NCBI GenBank assembly: GCA_021234155.1
Contig: JAJEKV010000032.1
Coordinates: 10,856,099-10,920,098, forward strand
DNA: 64,000 nucleotides
Source of the DNA: Isoetes taiwanensis
Lineage: Eukaryota > Streptophyta > Lycopodiopsida > Isoetales > Isoetaceae
Direction: 5' to 3'
The notes below the pieces were generated by a model. It was not told where the DNA came from, searched no databases, and worked only from the letters and a program-made list of their open reading frames with translations. Position 1 is the stretch's first letter. Every line of letters begins with the position of its first letter. The translations under genes were made by a program, and so were the position numbers. Shown piece by piece: positions 33,566 to 46,270 of this stretch.

Positions 33566-36500
33566 GAGGTACATCTTTACATTTTTGTAGGAAACCCATT
33601 GTGAATGTACCATAAAGGTACGCAAATATTTATTTCACACAGGCCTTTCACGTCATCCACTTAAAATGTTTTTGGGGGTAGGCATCCACTTTTTTCCCGT
33701 CACCGGTAACGCCGGTGAACATGCATTTTCCAGTCAAAAACGAAATTTTGTGGCCAAAAGAGAAGTTTTATTGTTTTAGACATTTTCTTAACACAATCAT
33801 AACTCCTCCAGCAGGTCTTCAAGTCGAACCGGATTTGAATCGGATGTAATGTTAGGTTTTTGCAGTGGAGCTTTTGGGGCTACGTCCGGAGCTAGGAGTG
33901 CCAACATTTGCTATGGTAGTTCTCAACAATGCACTCCTAAGCAGCAGTTCTTGGAGCCATTCAAGGAGCAATGATGGCTTCTCATCAGTCACCTTCAATG
34001 TTTTAAGCGTAAGAATGGGGCTGGGCTCTCTGATTTGAAGAGAATTTAGAAAAAGGTGGAGGTAGGTACTTATGCTTTTGACATTGATTGAGCTTTTGAT
34101 TTATGGTAACCATACATCCATTCTGTTTAGCTTTGCTATATATACAGACCTTTTGCTAACAAACCGTTGAGGATTTTTTTAGTAGTATAGGTCAGGCTAA
34201 ATCTTACTTGAGGATCATATCTGGGTATTGATTTTAAGGTATTTAATAACAAGAATATAATAGGAATGCTTCTGATAATTGCAGCTTTCTTCTTTGTATT
34301 GTCGAAGCAGGTCAGATTCTGCATTGCATTCCACTTTTTCAAAGATTAGAAATGGAAAGTTTCGGTGCCGTTGTCTGCTAAACGATTCGCTGGTGCAGTG
34401 CAGCTTTTCCATTCTGTAAGCTCTTCTTCATGATTCCCATTTTATTTTGATTGTTTTGTATTGTTCAAGTTTGCATGGCTACATTTATGAATTCATTTAG
34501 ATACAATCTATTCTCTTGCAAATGGTTAGAGCTCAAGATTTACAAATTCACTATACTATTTTCTTATAAAATGTTTTGGGTTATTTTCGTTTGCCTGTTT
34601 CTCAGATTACGAGGCAGGTGTTTGGAGGATGCTACACCATGAAGGACATTTTTGCACAATGCATTTGAGGTAATGCATTAGCTGCAGGTGCCCTATCCAA
34701 AACCAGGTAGCTCCCATGCTCAAATTCAGTGCTCGGTGGGTTTCTTTTTCCCATTTTTTTTCTGCTCTTTGACCCTATCTTTCCTTCTTTTTCTTTCTGC
34801 AGGTGGATCCTTCCAGAGCAGGTTGCATGAGATGAGCTTTTTGAAGGTTTCACCAAAAATATGATTGTCCAGGCGTTATTCTTTAAATGGTTCAAGGGGC
34901 TGGTTTTCGGCATCTTTTTTGGCCATCGCAATAGCTTGCAGCATTAAGAGAGGAAGTGAGTGCAGCAGAAGGAAGGACATTGCATGTTCCATGTTTGCTT
35001 GTAAGTGCAGGTTTTAGAATCCGGCTCCACATTTTCTCCGAAGGTTTACTTTTGTTAGACGTGTTCTTTCAAGTTTCTAGCAGATTTACTCTGTAGTATC
35101 ATCTTAATCTCTCAATCCTGTTTATTGAAGCAGTTTTCATGGCATATACATCTTGGCTTTCTTTGGAGCTCTTCGAAAAAACTATCTCAGGCATTATAGG
35201 TAAGCCTATATTTGCAGTCTACTCTTTTCCAGTGATTTATCAAAAGCATTTGAGTCTTCATGCAAAATATGTATTGCAATGCAACGTCCTCATATTGCCA
35301 AAGTTTCTTTGCAGGTAGGATTTGGACCATTTTCTAAGTTTGGCATTTGTTGCAGCGGCATTACTCTTCTCCAAAAATTGCTGAACTAAGGTAAAATGCC
35401 AATTTGATGGACAGATTTGTAAATAAGACTTCGTTTCTATTACAGGGCATAGGTTATGCTTCCTTTTTTCCTCTACTTGTACCTTTATCCTGATGCTTCG
35501 ATAGACCATATGAACATGTAGGTAGGTCAAATTGCCATTAATTAATAAAAGCTCCTGCTTGAATTGTTATGATGCACCATACATTTGGCAGCTCAACGTT
35601 TCTATGGGACTTACAGCTTTATTTCACCTTTTGTCTTTGTGCATTCTTCAGGGTTTAACATTTAATCTTTTAGCATTTGTAATGGCAGTTCCATTTGCTG
35701 TGCAGCAATAAATCCCTTATGACATTCTACTGGCTGAGACATGATTGTTGCCCCTTGAGGCTGAGGGGTTATGTTTAACCCTTAATTTCATGAATAGGTT
35801 GAAAGAGCTTGAAGACTCCCGCTTGCCGTGCTTTGTTGCAGATGAATAAAAAACAAAAGGACGGTATCGTGATGTGATAGAGTGGAGACGCAAATGGAGT
35901 ATCGAGGAAATAGATTGGCCCGATCCGGAGATAGCTATTAGGATTTAGTGCAAACTAAATATGTGGAAAAGGTTTGCCAAAAGCAGGGATCTAGGATTGA
36001 TTTTTATAGAGAGGAAATAAATCCATTGCTAGTATACACAGCTCAGAGTTACTCGAACACTTCGATGACCATGAGCAAGAGGAGAGCTAGAGCACGTTAT
36101 AGAACAGCCTCACATAAGCTCAGGGTGGAAACATGAAGGTGGCAAAAGATCTCTAGGGAGGAAAGAAAATGTTTGTTGTGTGAAACAGGTGAAATTTTGA
36201 TGAAAGGCATGTTTTCTTACGATGCAGTAGCTACATGGAGATAAGGGAGAAACATGGAATGAATCAATCTAATTATTATTCTATATTGCAGTTGAACCCA
36301 CAGAGATTAGGTAGTTACATTATAGTTGTGGATTCACATAGAAACTTTTTACTGAGATAACATATGTAATAAATGTTCGCTTCATGGCCCTTTGGGTCTT
36401 ATAGAAGCGTGAATTAATTTCATTCATTTCATTCATATTGATCATGGTTGTCTTTCTTGCTAGACATAATATCAAAAGGATGGATCATGTAGTTGCATAC

Positions 36501-36724
36501 AAGAGGAATATAAATTCCATAAAGTGACATGCTACCTATCATGTGGATTCTATTATTGTGTTTTTATGTCCATCTTTGTCATTGCGATCATATTCACAGA
36601 TTGTTTGACATTTTATTCTAATGTTCTAGTACTTCCAATTTATGCGTAATGCGTTGGCAGTCAAGCTCTGATGCCGGAACAATTCTCAATGATGCATGAT
36701 CAAAGTTACTCAACGTCCTCCATC
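33566..36724. other. no gene recognised
   Basis: AT-rich sequence downstream of the PPR gene with several GCAG-ended stretches that look like non-coding exon or intron boundaries. No protein family was found. A self-complementary CACCGGTAACGCCGGTG occurs near 33701. Confidence 0.4.
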
Positions 36725-36895
36725 TTATCGCGGCTGCTGGCATGGAGTTAGTTGGGGCTTGCTTCTTCGAGTCTTGTCATAATCGCACACCCGACGAAAG
36801 AGCTTTACAAGCTGCATTGCCCTTCTTCACCCATGCGATATTGCTGGATCAAGCTTCCGCCCATTGTCCAAGATTCTCCACTGCTGCCTCCTCCA

Positions 36896-36934
<39 letters not shown>

Positions 36935-36936
36935 TT
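36725..36936 (-). rRNA. mitochondrial-type small-subunit rRNA fragment in nuclear DNA
   Basis: The plus strand is the complement of a bacterial-type SSU rRNA covering roughly the E. coli 320-530 region. Landmarks are CGCGGCTGCTGGCATGGAGT (530 loop), GACGAAAGAGCTTTAC, TGCTGGATCAAGCTTCCGCC, CCACTGCTGCCTCC and GTCTGGGCCGTGTCTCAGTC. The GGATCAAGCTT and AAGAGCTTTAC parts fit plant mitochondrial rrn18 better than chloroplast 16S. Changes inside conserved helices (CTCCAGAGTC for CCGTAGGAGTC) show it is not functional. Confidence 0.75.
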
Positions 36937-39277
36937 CGAGCACTTCTTGCCAGTTAGAAGCAGTTGGGGGGGATGAGTGTGCAACAAAACATAGTATTCA
37001 TTATAGTAGAGCTATTATCATGCCACGTAAAAAAAATTTAATCAGGAACAAGAACTGTTTCGCAGGAAATTAGGAAGTATGGTTTTTTTTAGTCTAACGT
37101 TATTAATAAGACATCGATTATCATCTTTGACATACCATAGATGAGCATGTGATTTTTGAAACAATGGCAAGGCAAAATATTATTCATGAGATGATGTTCA
37201 CAATAAAGGATTTGAGAAGCCAAGGACTGCAAGTTCAAACCACGGTATTTGTTGGGATGTCCAAAAGTAGCTTAGCCCATGTATGCCCATACAAGGTATG
37301 GAAGTACAAACTTCGAACGATACTCTATTATCCACCTTTCAGCAATTAATTCGTAAATTTCTGCACAATATATCCAATTACCCAAGCCAAATCTCTCATA
37401 ATGCTAAAATTTATTGCTTAAATGTGGCATGCGTTGTCTAATTATTAAAACTTCTTCTCTACTTCTCTGGATCTAAGGCTACTTCTCTAGATTTAAGACA
37501 CATGGGCTGTGAAGCACATGTGCATCTTTAACCTATATTATCCTCAATTTTCTTCCTTGGGAATGCAACTCTAACTCTAATCAATTTCTTAATGACAAAA
37601 GAGCTCGTTCAAAATTACCATTGAGCACAATAGTTAAAATAGGTATCATACATGAAAGCGAAGCATGCCTAAGCATATAGAAGCCGGTGGGAAAAAGCGA
37701 GAGCAAAACAAAACTTTTAAGCTTGGTAATTGGCACTCCAAACAGCGGAGAAGAGCAAGAGTAGAAGGTAATTCAGCACTCCATCTTGAGAAGCAAAAAA
37801 CAAGATCAAAGGAAAGAGTGTTCCTTCCAACCAATGCCTAGAGGAGTCTTAAAACAACCCTTATGTTCATAATTGCTTACATAAAGCTGTAGGTGAGTGC
37901 AAATGAAATTAATCCAATTCTCTCCAAGAACGGACACATAGAAACCATCACAAACAAGAATAGCAAACAACCATGTGGTTTGGATTATGCTGCACCACAT
38001 GAACCCCTCAGCCGCAGAAACAAAAAAAACCATCTAATGGCCACCGTGGCTTGAATCCCACAAGTACTTGGCAAAGTAAACACCTAGAATAACCATCTCC
38101 GTACTTGCATATCCGACAAACCTATGCATGGCAATGCCGGGCACACGTTTACTAGTTATATCTAATTTCAAGACAAGCTCGTAACATTCTTTCTTTATCT
38201 ACACCTAGATATCGTGGGCGCGGGATAATGTTACCCCAGATTCCTGGAGAGATCTTTTATGCCATGCTTCGGGATCCTCCCTAATGCTATACTGTGCTTC
38301 AGGATCCCGTCGTAGATATCCAGTCCTCTGGTATCCTATTGTTAACTACGCAATCAATGACAGACTGCGCAGTTTGGGGCAAAAAGTTTCTTTGATTTGT
38401 GTGGTTTCAATCTCAGGGTGCTTTAATTTGTTTTTGCATTTCGATTTGGGGGAGAAACGTAGGACAGGATAAAAAAATCTTCAAAATCCATGTAAGGGTC
38501 CAGAATTTTTGCGCAGTTAGTGTGCACTAAGGGGGTTCTGGAGTAAAAAAAAAATCCCTCGAAAATTCCACAGCTCGGGGTAATACTATCGAGTTCTGTG
38601 ATATCATAATTGTTGATGCAAGGGATATTCCCTCAAACATTCCTTGGCCCTCACCCTCCACTATCCATTTAAAAGCCTGATTAACACTAGAGTTGTAGGT
38701 TAAAAGACCCAAACAGGTCTTCGGGATACTTTTCTTAAAATTCTATTATTACATTAAGGTGAAGAATTTGACCACAACCTTTGGCTATGTTATTGTCTAT
38801 GTGTATATGTACAAGAAATCTTTTTTATTTTGAAATGGGATTGGGGACCTACCAAGGAACCGTGCATGTTACGCTGCATGCGGCGTTCCCTTCCTGCTTA
38901 CATCTTCTCCTGCGGGACACAAGCTGACAGCCTTAATTGCCAAGAATTTGAAAATGCGACTATCATTGAATGAGAAAATTTAGATTGAATTGGAGAATTC
39001 CGATGGAAAACTACCTCCTGCTCTACGGCTTTTACTGTACGATTTTTTCTTCATTGCATGTTGGTGCTTCAGAATGGGCGCGTCGGTGTTGCACCATTGA
39101 ATATTGAGCTTGGTTGGATTATAGGGTGAGTAGAACATAGCAAAATCGGAGTGTTCTTTTGCTAAATCTAATTCTAATGGTTTTATTTCAGGATTCAAGC
39201 TTCTGGAAAAGCCAATCTCTTGCTTCTGGAGTGTTCTTGGAAGGTATAAGTTCATGCCATTTCATCTGCAAACGGCA
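36937..39277. other. no gene recognised
   Basis: No coding region. A CCCTAATGCTATACTGTGCTTC-type near-duplicate of GGGATCCTCC/GGATCCCGTC occurs around 38270-38310. Nothing else is resolved. Confidence 0.35.
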
Positions 39278-39850
39278 CGTAAGATCCGTCACAAAGTTTC
39301 GGTTATCCTCATGTCTTTCACTGGTTTCATTCTTGCTTCAACGTAAGATCCATCACGAAGTTTCGGTTATCCTCATGTCTTTCACTGGTTTCATCCTTGC
39401 TTCAATGCCCCATTTTCTGACTACATTTTGAAGCTCTTTCCGGATCGTTATTGAAGCTCAGCTCAAGTTCTCTGCTTCAATGGTCCTACAGTTTCGGTTA
39501 TCCTCATGTCTTTCACTGGTTTCATCCTTGCTTCAATGGCCCCATTTTCTGACTACATTTTGAAGCTCTTTCCGGATCGTTGTTGAAGCTCAGCTCCAGT
39601 TCTCTGCTTCAATGGCCACACTTTCTCTCTCTAGTGCCTTGCCCCACCTTCTCTCTCTACATCCTCTCTCTATAGCACCTTGCTCCACTTTCTCTTTCTA
39701 GCTTTCCTTTTCCATTTTCTGACTACATTTTGAAGCTCTTTTCGGATCGTTGTTGAAGCTCAGCTCAAGTCCTCTGCTTCAATGGCCCCACTTTCTCTCT
39801 CTAGTGCCTTGCCCCACTTTCTCTCTCTAGCTTTCCTTTTCCACTCTCTC
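39278..39850. repeat. compound tandem repeat array
   Basis: Two units alternate. Unit A (64 bp, CGTAAGATCC then GTTTCGGTTATCCTCATGTC) occurs at 39278 and 39342 and in part at 39491. Unit B (CCCATTTTCTGACTACATTT, then CTTTCCGGATCGTTGTTGAA) occurs three times, near 39409, 39541 and 39712. A CTCTCTCT-rich spacer repeats between them. The array ends where the LINE begins. Confidence 0.85.
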
Positions 39851-39871
39851 TCTCTCCCGCATCAAGTCAGA

Positions 39872-42800
39872 AGATGAGGGTGCGCCACCATATCTGGCGT
39901 CCAGAGCCGCCTTGAGCCCGACCCGGTCGAGGCTAAGAACCCTCTGAGTAGGGCTGAGACCAAGATCGGGGAGATCTGGGGAGCTCAGAGCAACCATTAC
40001 CGGCAAAGGCGGGGGCCTCCATGCCGAGGTCCATGAACAATTATGGCAGTGCACGAATGAGTTGGCCAAGCAGCAGAGATTTCAACAGAGCTAGGCTCCG
40101 GAGCTCAGGCGCGAGAGGCCACAACACGGGGCGGACAAGTACATATGCCCCACGACCCACAAGTCGCCCGGGGCAGTGCATTGCGAGACACCACTGCTCT
40201 ATCTGCGCACACCACACCGCCCTTTGCCGTGAACAACCCACACACCCGGACAATAGGCATCACTGTTGGGGCGACTAATGTTGCCCGACTTCGATGAGCG
40301 CGAGGGCGAGGGGCAGCCGAAACATCATAATGTGGTGGTACGTGGACTCCCAGAGGAGGCAGGAGACCAAGCGCATCGGGGATCAGATCCTATCTCGCAT
40401 GGCATTTCGGACTACAAAGGTGCGGTGTTGAGTAAGCGCCTTGGGGCTCAACGTGATAGATTGCGTAGCGTTGTCACCTTCCGCGATTGGCGGACACATG
40501 CAGTCGCGTGAGGCAATTGCGTCAAAGTAGGCAATTGAAGGGGACTACTCTGTATGTCGACCAGGATCTCACTCCGATGCAGCGGGGAGTCCAGCCGAAG
40601 CGGCAGCCTGGCTCAAGTCGGGGGCGTCCCGTCGTCGAGGGGTGCTGCAGCCTCGTCCGAGGCAAGCCGCGATTTTTAGGCGGTAGCTTGGCGAGGTCAC
40701 CGAAGCCGTTGCCACTCACGCCATCGCCACCGGTACCCCCCGCACCTCCTGCTCCCCGCTGCTCCAATCGCTCCTTCAATCGCTTTCCAGCCCCACTGCT
40801 TCCCCACGCGAATCGAGCGGATCATCGGCGTCTACATCAAATGCCAACAAATAGGAACTATGCCTCGGATGGTATCTTGAACTATCCGGGGCTTCCCTTG
40901 GCGAAAGGGGAGAGTCTCAACTCTATTGCACCGGATATGGATCTCATTTTCCTCATGGAAACATGGGAACATCACGAGGGCACAAAGCGCGAACTTCCGG
41001 GCTATCGCATTTTTCGGTGTTTAATGAGTGCGCAGGGCAAAGCGAGGGCATGGCGGGGTTGCTGCTACTATCGTGCAACCTTGGGCACTTTTCGGGCCTT
41101 GCACAAAGCAGAGGCGGTACAATCGCTACTTGTGGGTGCGCGTGCAGCATGACAGTGGCATCATTCTCTTCATAGCAGCATGCTACTTTCCACATGCCGA
41201 GAGCAACTTTTATAACACTCATTTGGATGTGGATAGATTGGAGCCCTATGTCGATCTATATTATGACAGACAGCAGCACAAACAGTTGGGCAAGGTTATT
41301 TTGCTTGGCAACTTTAATGCACGCATAGAAGCCGAGCAGGTCCCAAAATTTGAGCCCCTAGCAGAGGATGCCTTGCAGTTAAACCCCGCAGAGGTGGCTT
41401 GGTCAAGGATATCAGACGACAACCATATTTCGCGCTATGGCAGGCAGTTGTTGTTGCTGGGTAGTATCTTTGACCTAGTTATTTGTAATGGGTTGGCACA
41501 ATGGCCATCTTCCAGCTCCTGCACTTGTAGATAGGAGAACCAAGGGGGCGGCTCCAGTGTGGTGGATTATCTGCTGGTTGAGGAACAGGATCTGCATCTG
41601 GTTACCTATTTTTCCATTGGAGCGGACACTTCGGGGCGAGGAAGTGGACTCGGACCACCAGCCCCCGTTGCATCTCCATTGGCAAGCTCCCGTGCATCGC
41701 CTCAACATCCCGGGTGCCCGGTGCACTGGACTCTTTGCTGAGCATGACACGGCGGGGCTGCTACAACTCCCCACACTTCAGCGGCAATGCGCTTTCCGGT
41801 GACTCACACCTTACGGCGGTGGCGAGATGCTTTGGGAGAGGCCACCACGGCCGAACCTCCGGCGCTACCATCTTCCCCGCAAAGCGAGATGGTTCGATGA
41901 TGAGTGTCGGGAGCTCAAAGCGCACACTCGGCCCACGAGGCCATCGGTCAATACCGCTCCTTTCTCAAGGACAAAGAAAGCGGATACCTCGCATGAGCAT
42001 CAAGAATGAGATGTTTGGTCTCTGGATCGGCACCCCAAGACATACGGAGAAGGGTCTTAAGCAAGGCTGCCGCGACCCGCGATCACCTCCGGGCAATGGG
42101 CACGGACTTGCAATGACTTTCACGACCCACTTTCTGGGGTGGGACACGATCCCTCCACAGGATAGGCATGGCTCACGGTCATCACGAGAGGGGATGTCAT
42201 CATGGGCCTACAGCGTCTAGCTAATGGGAAGGCGATGGAGATTTGGATGGCATGCGGGTGAAACTTACGAAATGGGCTGGGCCTCCAGCGGTGCCATCCC
42301 CGCGGCATTATTCAATAAAGCATTGCAAGAAGGCTTTCCTCATGATGGACCACTAGTAGAGTTGTGCCCATATACAAGGCAGGAGACCCTCAATGCCGAC
42401 CAACTATCGTACTATTATAGTCAGCTCTCTCTTTGCAAAACTGTTGGTTAGCATCCTTGAGCAGCAGAGGAGGTAGATGTGCAAGCTCTCATACAGACAG
42501 GTTTTTCGGCCCAGGCATTCCACCATTGATCATATCTTCACTCTGCAAACATTGATTGAGGATACTTGGGAATCGCAGACAAAACACATGCTTGTTGTTT
42601 TCGTGGATTTCATAAAAGCTTTTGACCGCGGTCTTCGAGGCGGGTTATGGGGACGGCTGCGGCATTTGGGACCCTCCTTGACTTGCAGAATGCAGTATAT
42701 AGGCTATACGAGGCATGCTCAGGCCGTATCACATCGTCAGGACGGCCGATAATCAGTAGTATTGGAGTGCGTCAGGGTTGCCCCCTCTCCCCCACACTCT

Positions 42801-43075
42801 TTGGCCTATACATTGACCAGCTGGAAGATTGGCTCTCTGAGCATGGAGGGGCGGGCGCCCATCTCGGCAACTCATATATGCTGACGATGTCAACCTCCTG
42901 GCCTATACGCCAGAGGACATGCAACGTCACCTGGATGCTCTTGATACTTTTTGCCGATTCACTGGCATGCGAGTTAACTTGGCCAAAACTAAGGTGCTGC
43001 TAGTTTCGTCATCCCGTCAGCCAAGGCTCCCCTCATTCACTTACCAGGGACAAATACCTGCAAGCTCTTCTTAAT
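39872..43075 (+). mobile_element. decayed LINE retrotransposon (ORF1, endonuclease, reverse transcriptase)
   Basis: ORF1 pieces include HHNVVVRGLPEEAGD (about 40322) and LKGTTLYVDQDLTPMQR (about 40538), typical of L1-like RNA-binding proteins. The apurinic-type endonuclease appears as PDMDLIFLMETWEHHEG, ILLGNFNARIEAEQ and VVDYLLVEEQDL. The reverse transcriptase has FRPRHSTIDHIFTLQTLIED, VVFVDFIKAFDRG, SIGVRQGCPLSPTLFGLYID and an intact YADD at 42877-42888. Many frameshifts and stops separate these parts. The copy ends abruptly at about 43070, inside the reverse transcriptase, so its 3' part is missing. It is related to the 14788-16383 copy. Confidence 0.85.
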
Positions 43076-44860
43076 TTCTAAGTTGGCCTTATATAATTTC
43101 CCTTTCACCATCAAATGCAAGCCCTTCTTCATTTCTCTATTGGCAAATGGTTCGAATCTTGCAAGTATGTGCACCTCACGTTTGAAGATCTTTTACTAGC
43201 TTAACCCACATGTCTCTGGACACATTTCTTTCAAACTCCCATAAAAGATTCAAGAATTAGCATTTTGAAGCTCATGTAGAAATTTGATAACTCTATGAGG
43301 AACTTTTGAAACACCAACCTCCTTCAATGGTATCTAGAACTTTGCAAGACTCAGGTTATCTTGATCCGTAAATCTCATTACCAATTGCTGGCTACTAACA
43401 TCCTCTACCTAAATCAAATCAACACATAACAAAATCTTATTATCACCTTTAAGTCTTTGAAGCTAGAGAGAAGAGAATATAACAAGATGCATCACAAAAA
43501 TCATGCATCACAACACTAAAGCTCAAATGTTTCATCCCATTCCCATTTTGGAGAATGTGTACTGCTTTTGCCAGCTTTTCTTCCTTCCTTCCTGCCTTCA
43601 TTTGGTCTTGTCGTTAACAAATATAGAGAAAAGCAACAGGATCGTTCGTTAAAAAGAGCTCCTTCTCGAGCAAGTTCTTTTCTTCGATTGATGTTATTAC
43701 CAAGATGCCGCAGCTCCAGAAAAATGCACAGATAAAAGAAAAAGGTTTTAAGAAATCTAAAATGCCAGAATAATAACATGGTGTTGTTACAAATAGAATA
43801 TTCTCAAGAGTCTATACAAGAGCATTCTTACCTAGAAAGGAAGCGATATTGTACAGATACAGAAGCTTTGAGTTATTTGTGACTTATAGTCGAGAGTCAT
43901 ATGATAAATATTTTATTTATAGAGATGAGTTATTCTGCTGATATAGTAAGAATCAAATTGTTAGTCACAGATAAGTGTCTACCCAAAAGTGTTACAAGTT
44001 TAGACAAGACCTAAATGTAGAGAGGTTTAGCTATGATAAAACCTAATAAGTATCTTTTAACTACAAGTATGTTCAACATCTAGATGCATGACACTCAGTA
44101 ATGTCTCCAAATGCATTTTTTTATGAAGCACCGAAGTAAATGTAATCATGGTAAATGGAGGAACAAAATGGATGTCAATAACTCGAATGATGCTGAGTTG
44201 AACAATATGTCTGACATACCCTTTATGCGATGCAAATTATATGCCGAGAAATAGCGGTGCAAACATGAAGTCAGTGAAAACTGCCAATCATTGCAAATAG
44301 TATGCAAATAAAAAAATGTGATAAAAGAAAGGTGTACAACATGCAAAATGTCATATACGAAAGGACAAAATTAGTAAAAGGAAATGGAGTCAAGTAAAGA
44401 CAATGGCAGAAAACTAGTTGTAAACTTAGCGAACCTAGAGCAAGCTAGAAGCAAGCCTAGCTCTTCTTCAAAGTTGACCTTTTCCATTCCGTCAATCCTG
44501 TTATCACCAGACATGATCAAGGTTGAGCACATGAAGGGTAACGCTGCAAAAATTATGTCGATAAGATACCGATTGAAACATTTAGCAAGCTCAGCAACTG
44601 GGCTACAAGTCTATATAATGGGTAGTTTTAATGGTGAAATTTGAATGAAAATCACAGATACATATTCCCCAGTGAAAGGATGATCAGTTGCACCAATGAG
44701 CCATCTCATTCTTACGATATTGCAAGTGTATTGAATGGTAGAATATTTGTCTTTGGTGGGGGAAATGAAAATCTCTAGTATCACTAAGTGCAGATGTTTT
44801 TTGAAAACTCTGTAAAACTTAGGTTACACTATGGTACTATATTGTGACCTTCTGGTATAC
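43076..44860. other. no gene recognised
   Basis: No recognised coding region. A CTTCC microsatellite stretch is at about 43580-43600. An 86-codon frame at 44384-44644 has no known relative. Confidence 0.35.
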
Positions 44861-44864
44861 TTTA

Positions 44865-45186
44865 GGGTAAAAGCATGCTACGGTGTACCACTTTTGGAAC
44901 CCTCAAAAGTACCTACACTGGGTACTTTTAAAACTAGTACTTTCTGTTTTTTCTTTCCATTAAAATCAATTGAAAATTTTCGAATTGAAGGTCAATAACA
45001 TGCCAACCTATAGTACTAAAGGATAACAATACTATTAGAGATTAAAATAAACGAATTAACTCTCAAACTTATTTTTTATTGTGGCATTTATGTAAGTTCC
45101 CAGTACCTAGTGCTGGGTACTTTTCTGGGTAGTTTCGCACTCCCTAAAAAGTACTTTAGATGGTACACCCTAGCATGCTTTCACCC
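44865..45186. mobile_element. 322-bp MITE, copy 1
   Basis: Begins GGGTAAAAGCATGCTACGGT and ends, reverse-complemented, GGGTGAAAGCATGCTAGGGT, giving terminal inverted repeats of about 26 bp with two mismatches. The flanks 44861-44864 and 45187-45190 are both TTTA, a 4-bp target duplication. It is non-coding. Confidence 0.9.
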
Positions 45187-45190
45187 TTTA

Positions 45191-45559
45191 GTTGAATATT
45201 ATACAAAATTTATCACGGCGGCTACAAACATTTCTTTTTGTTGGCTCCCTTATAATACCGGGTCAATAAAGAGGAATGCTTGTGGTCGTGCCTCCCACAG
45301 ATATTTTTGTATATACACTCAAAATATAAAGTCAAAATGTTATGCAAACTAGGAAGTACAAGCTAAAAATAAAAGTCACTATGAGCATGAGAATCATAAA
45401 GCTTAGTGGCCTCAAGGAGCTACATGGTTCCCTGTGAGACGAACCTAGAGCATTTAACTTTGGTCAGAAAACAATGACGTAAGATACTTCTTGCACAAGT
45501 ATAGGCAGTGATGTCAATGCATTAGATCATGGCCCCAGGTTTTTCGTGTTGCCAAACTT
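45191..45559. other. no gene recognised
   Basis: Nothing identified between the MITE and the LINE fragment. Confidence 0.35.
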
Positions 45560-46270
45560 TTCTAGCAAATTATTACTCATTTTGCTTGCCCAACTGTATC
45601 TTCTAAATTCACAAAATACATTATGTATATTATCCACTCCCAATATCCTTGAAAAATTTCTACTAGAAAACCATCAAGACCTGGATATTTTCCTTTCTTC
45701 AATAGGAGGACCGCTACATCTAGATCATCCTTAGTGACGTTTGCCTCTAAAATTGAATGTTACTCTGCTGAAACAATATAACACACTTTAATCAACACAG
45801 TGGATTGCATGTCCTCCTGAAAAGGTAAGTGCTGTCGAGCAAAGAATGCTGCAAAATGATTATGAAGGTGTTGCTTTAGCTACATCGGGTCAGAGAACTC
45901 CAAGCCATCTAGGAGAATAAGAGAATTAATAGAAGTTGCCATCCTCCTCCTTTTAGTTGCCCTAAAAAGAAATTGTGAACACCTATCAGCAGACTTGAAC
46001 CATTGTAAACCAGCCTTCAACTTAGCTCTAGTCACTTGTTCTCTCAATCTCCTTAATTTCTATGAAGATCTGTTTCTCTCTAATGCCAGAAGAAGGAGCT
46101 TAAGCTCTGCATATTTGTAACTCCTAATATAAGGCTGTCAATTTACCTCTAGTCTCGAGCACTTTGTGATGACCCCATTCCTGAGCAAAAGATTTGACCG
46201 GCACCATAGAGGCTACTACCCCTGGCATCCCCCTGAATGGAGAGAATGCCTGTGACCACACATTCTTTAC
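45560..46270 (-). mobile_element. L1-type LINE fragment
   Basis: Minus-strand pieces read LREQVTRAKLKAGLQWFKSA, DRCSQFLFRATKRRRMATSI and DDLDVAVLLLKKGKYPGLDG. The last corresponds to the KxGKxPGxDGF motif in front of the reverse transcriptase palm. Stops interrupt it. It covers only the linker between endonuclease and reverse transcriptase. Confidence 0.65.

Noticed and set aside
36725-36936. Chloroplast 16S rRNA insertion
   Set aside because: The GGATCAAGCTT and AAGAGCTTTAC segments fit mitochondrial rrn18 better; chloroplast origin is not fully excluded.
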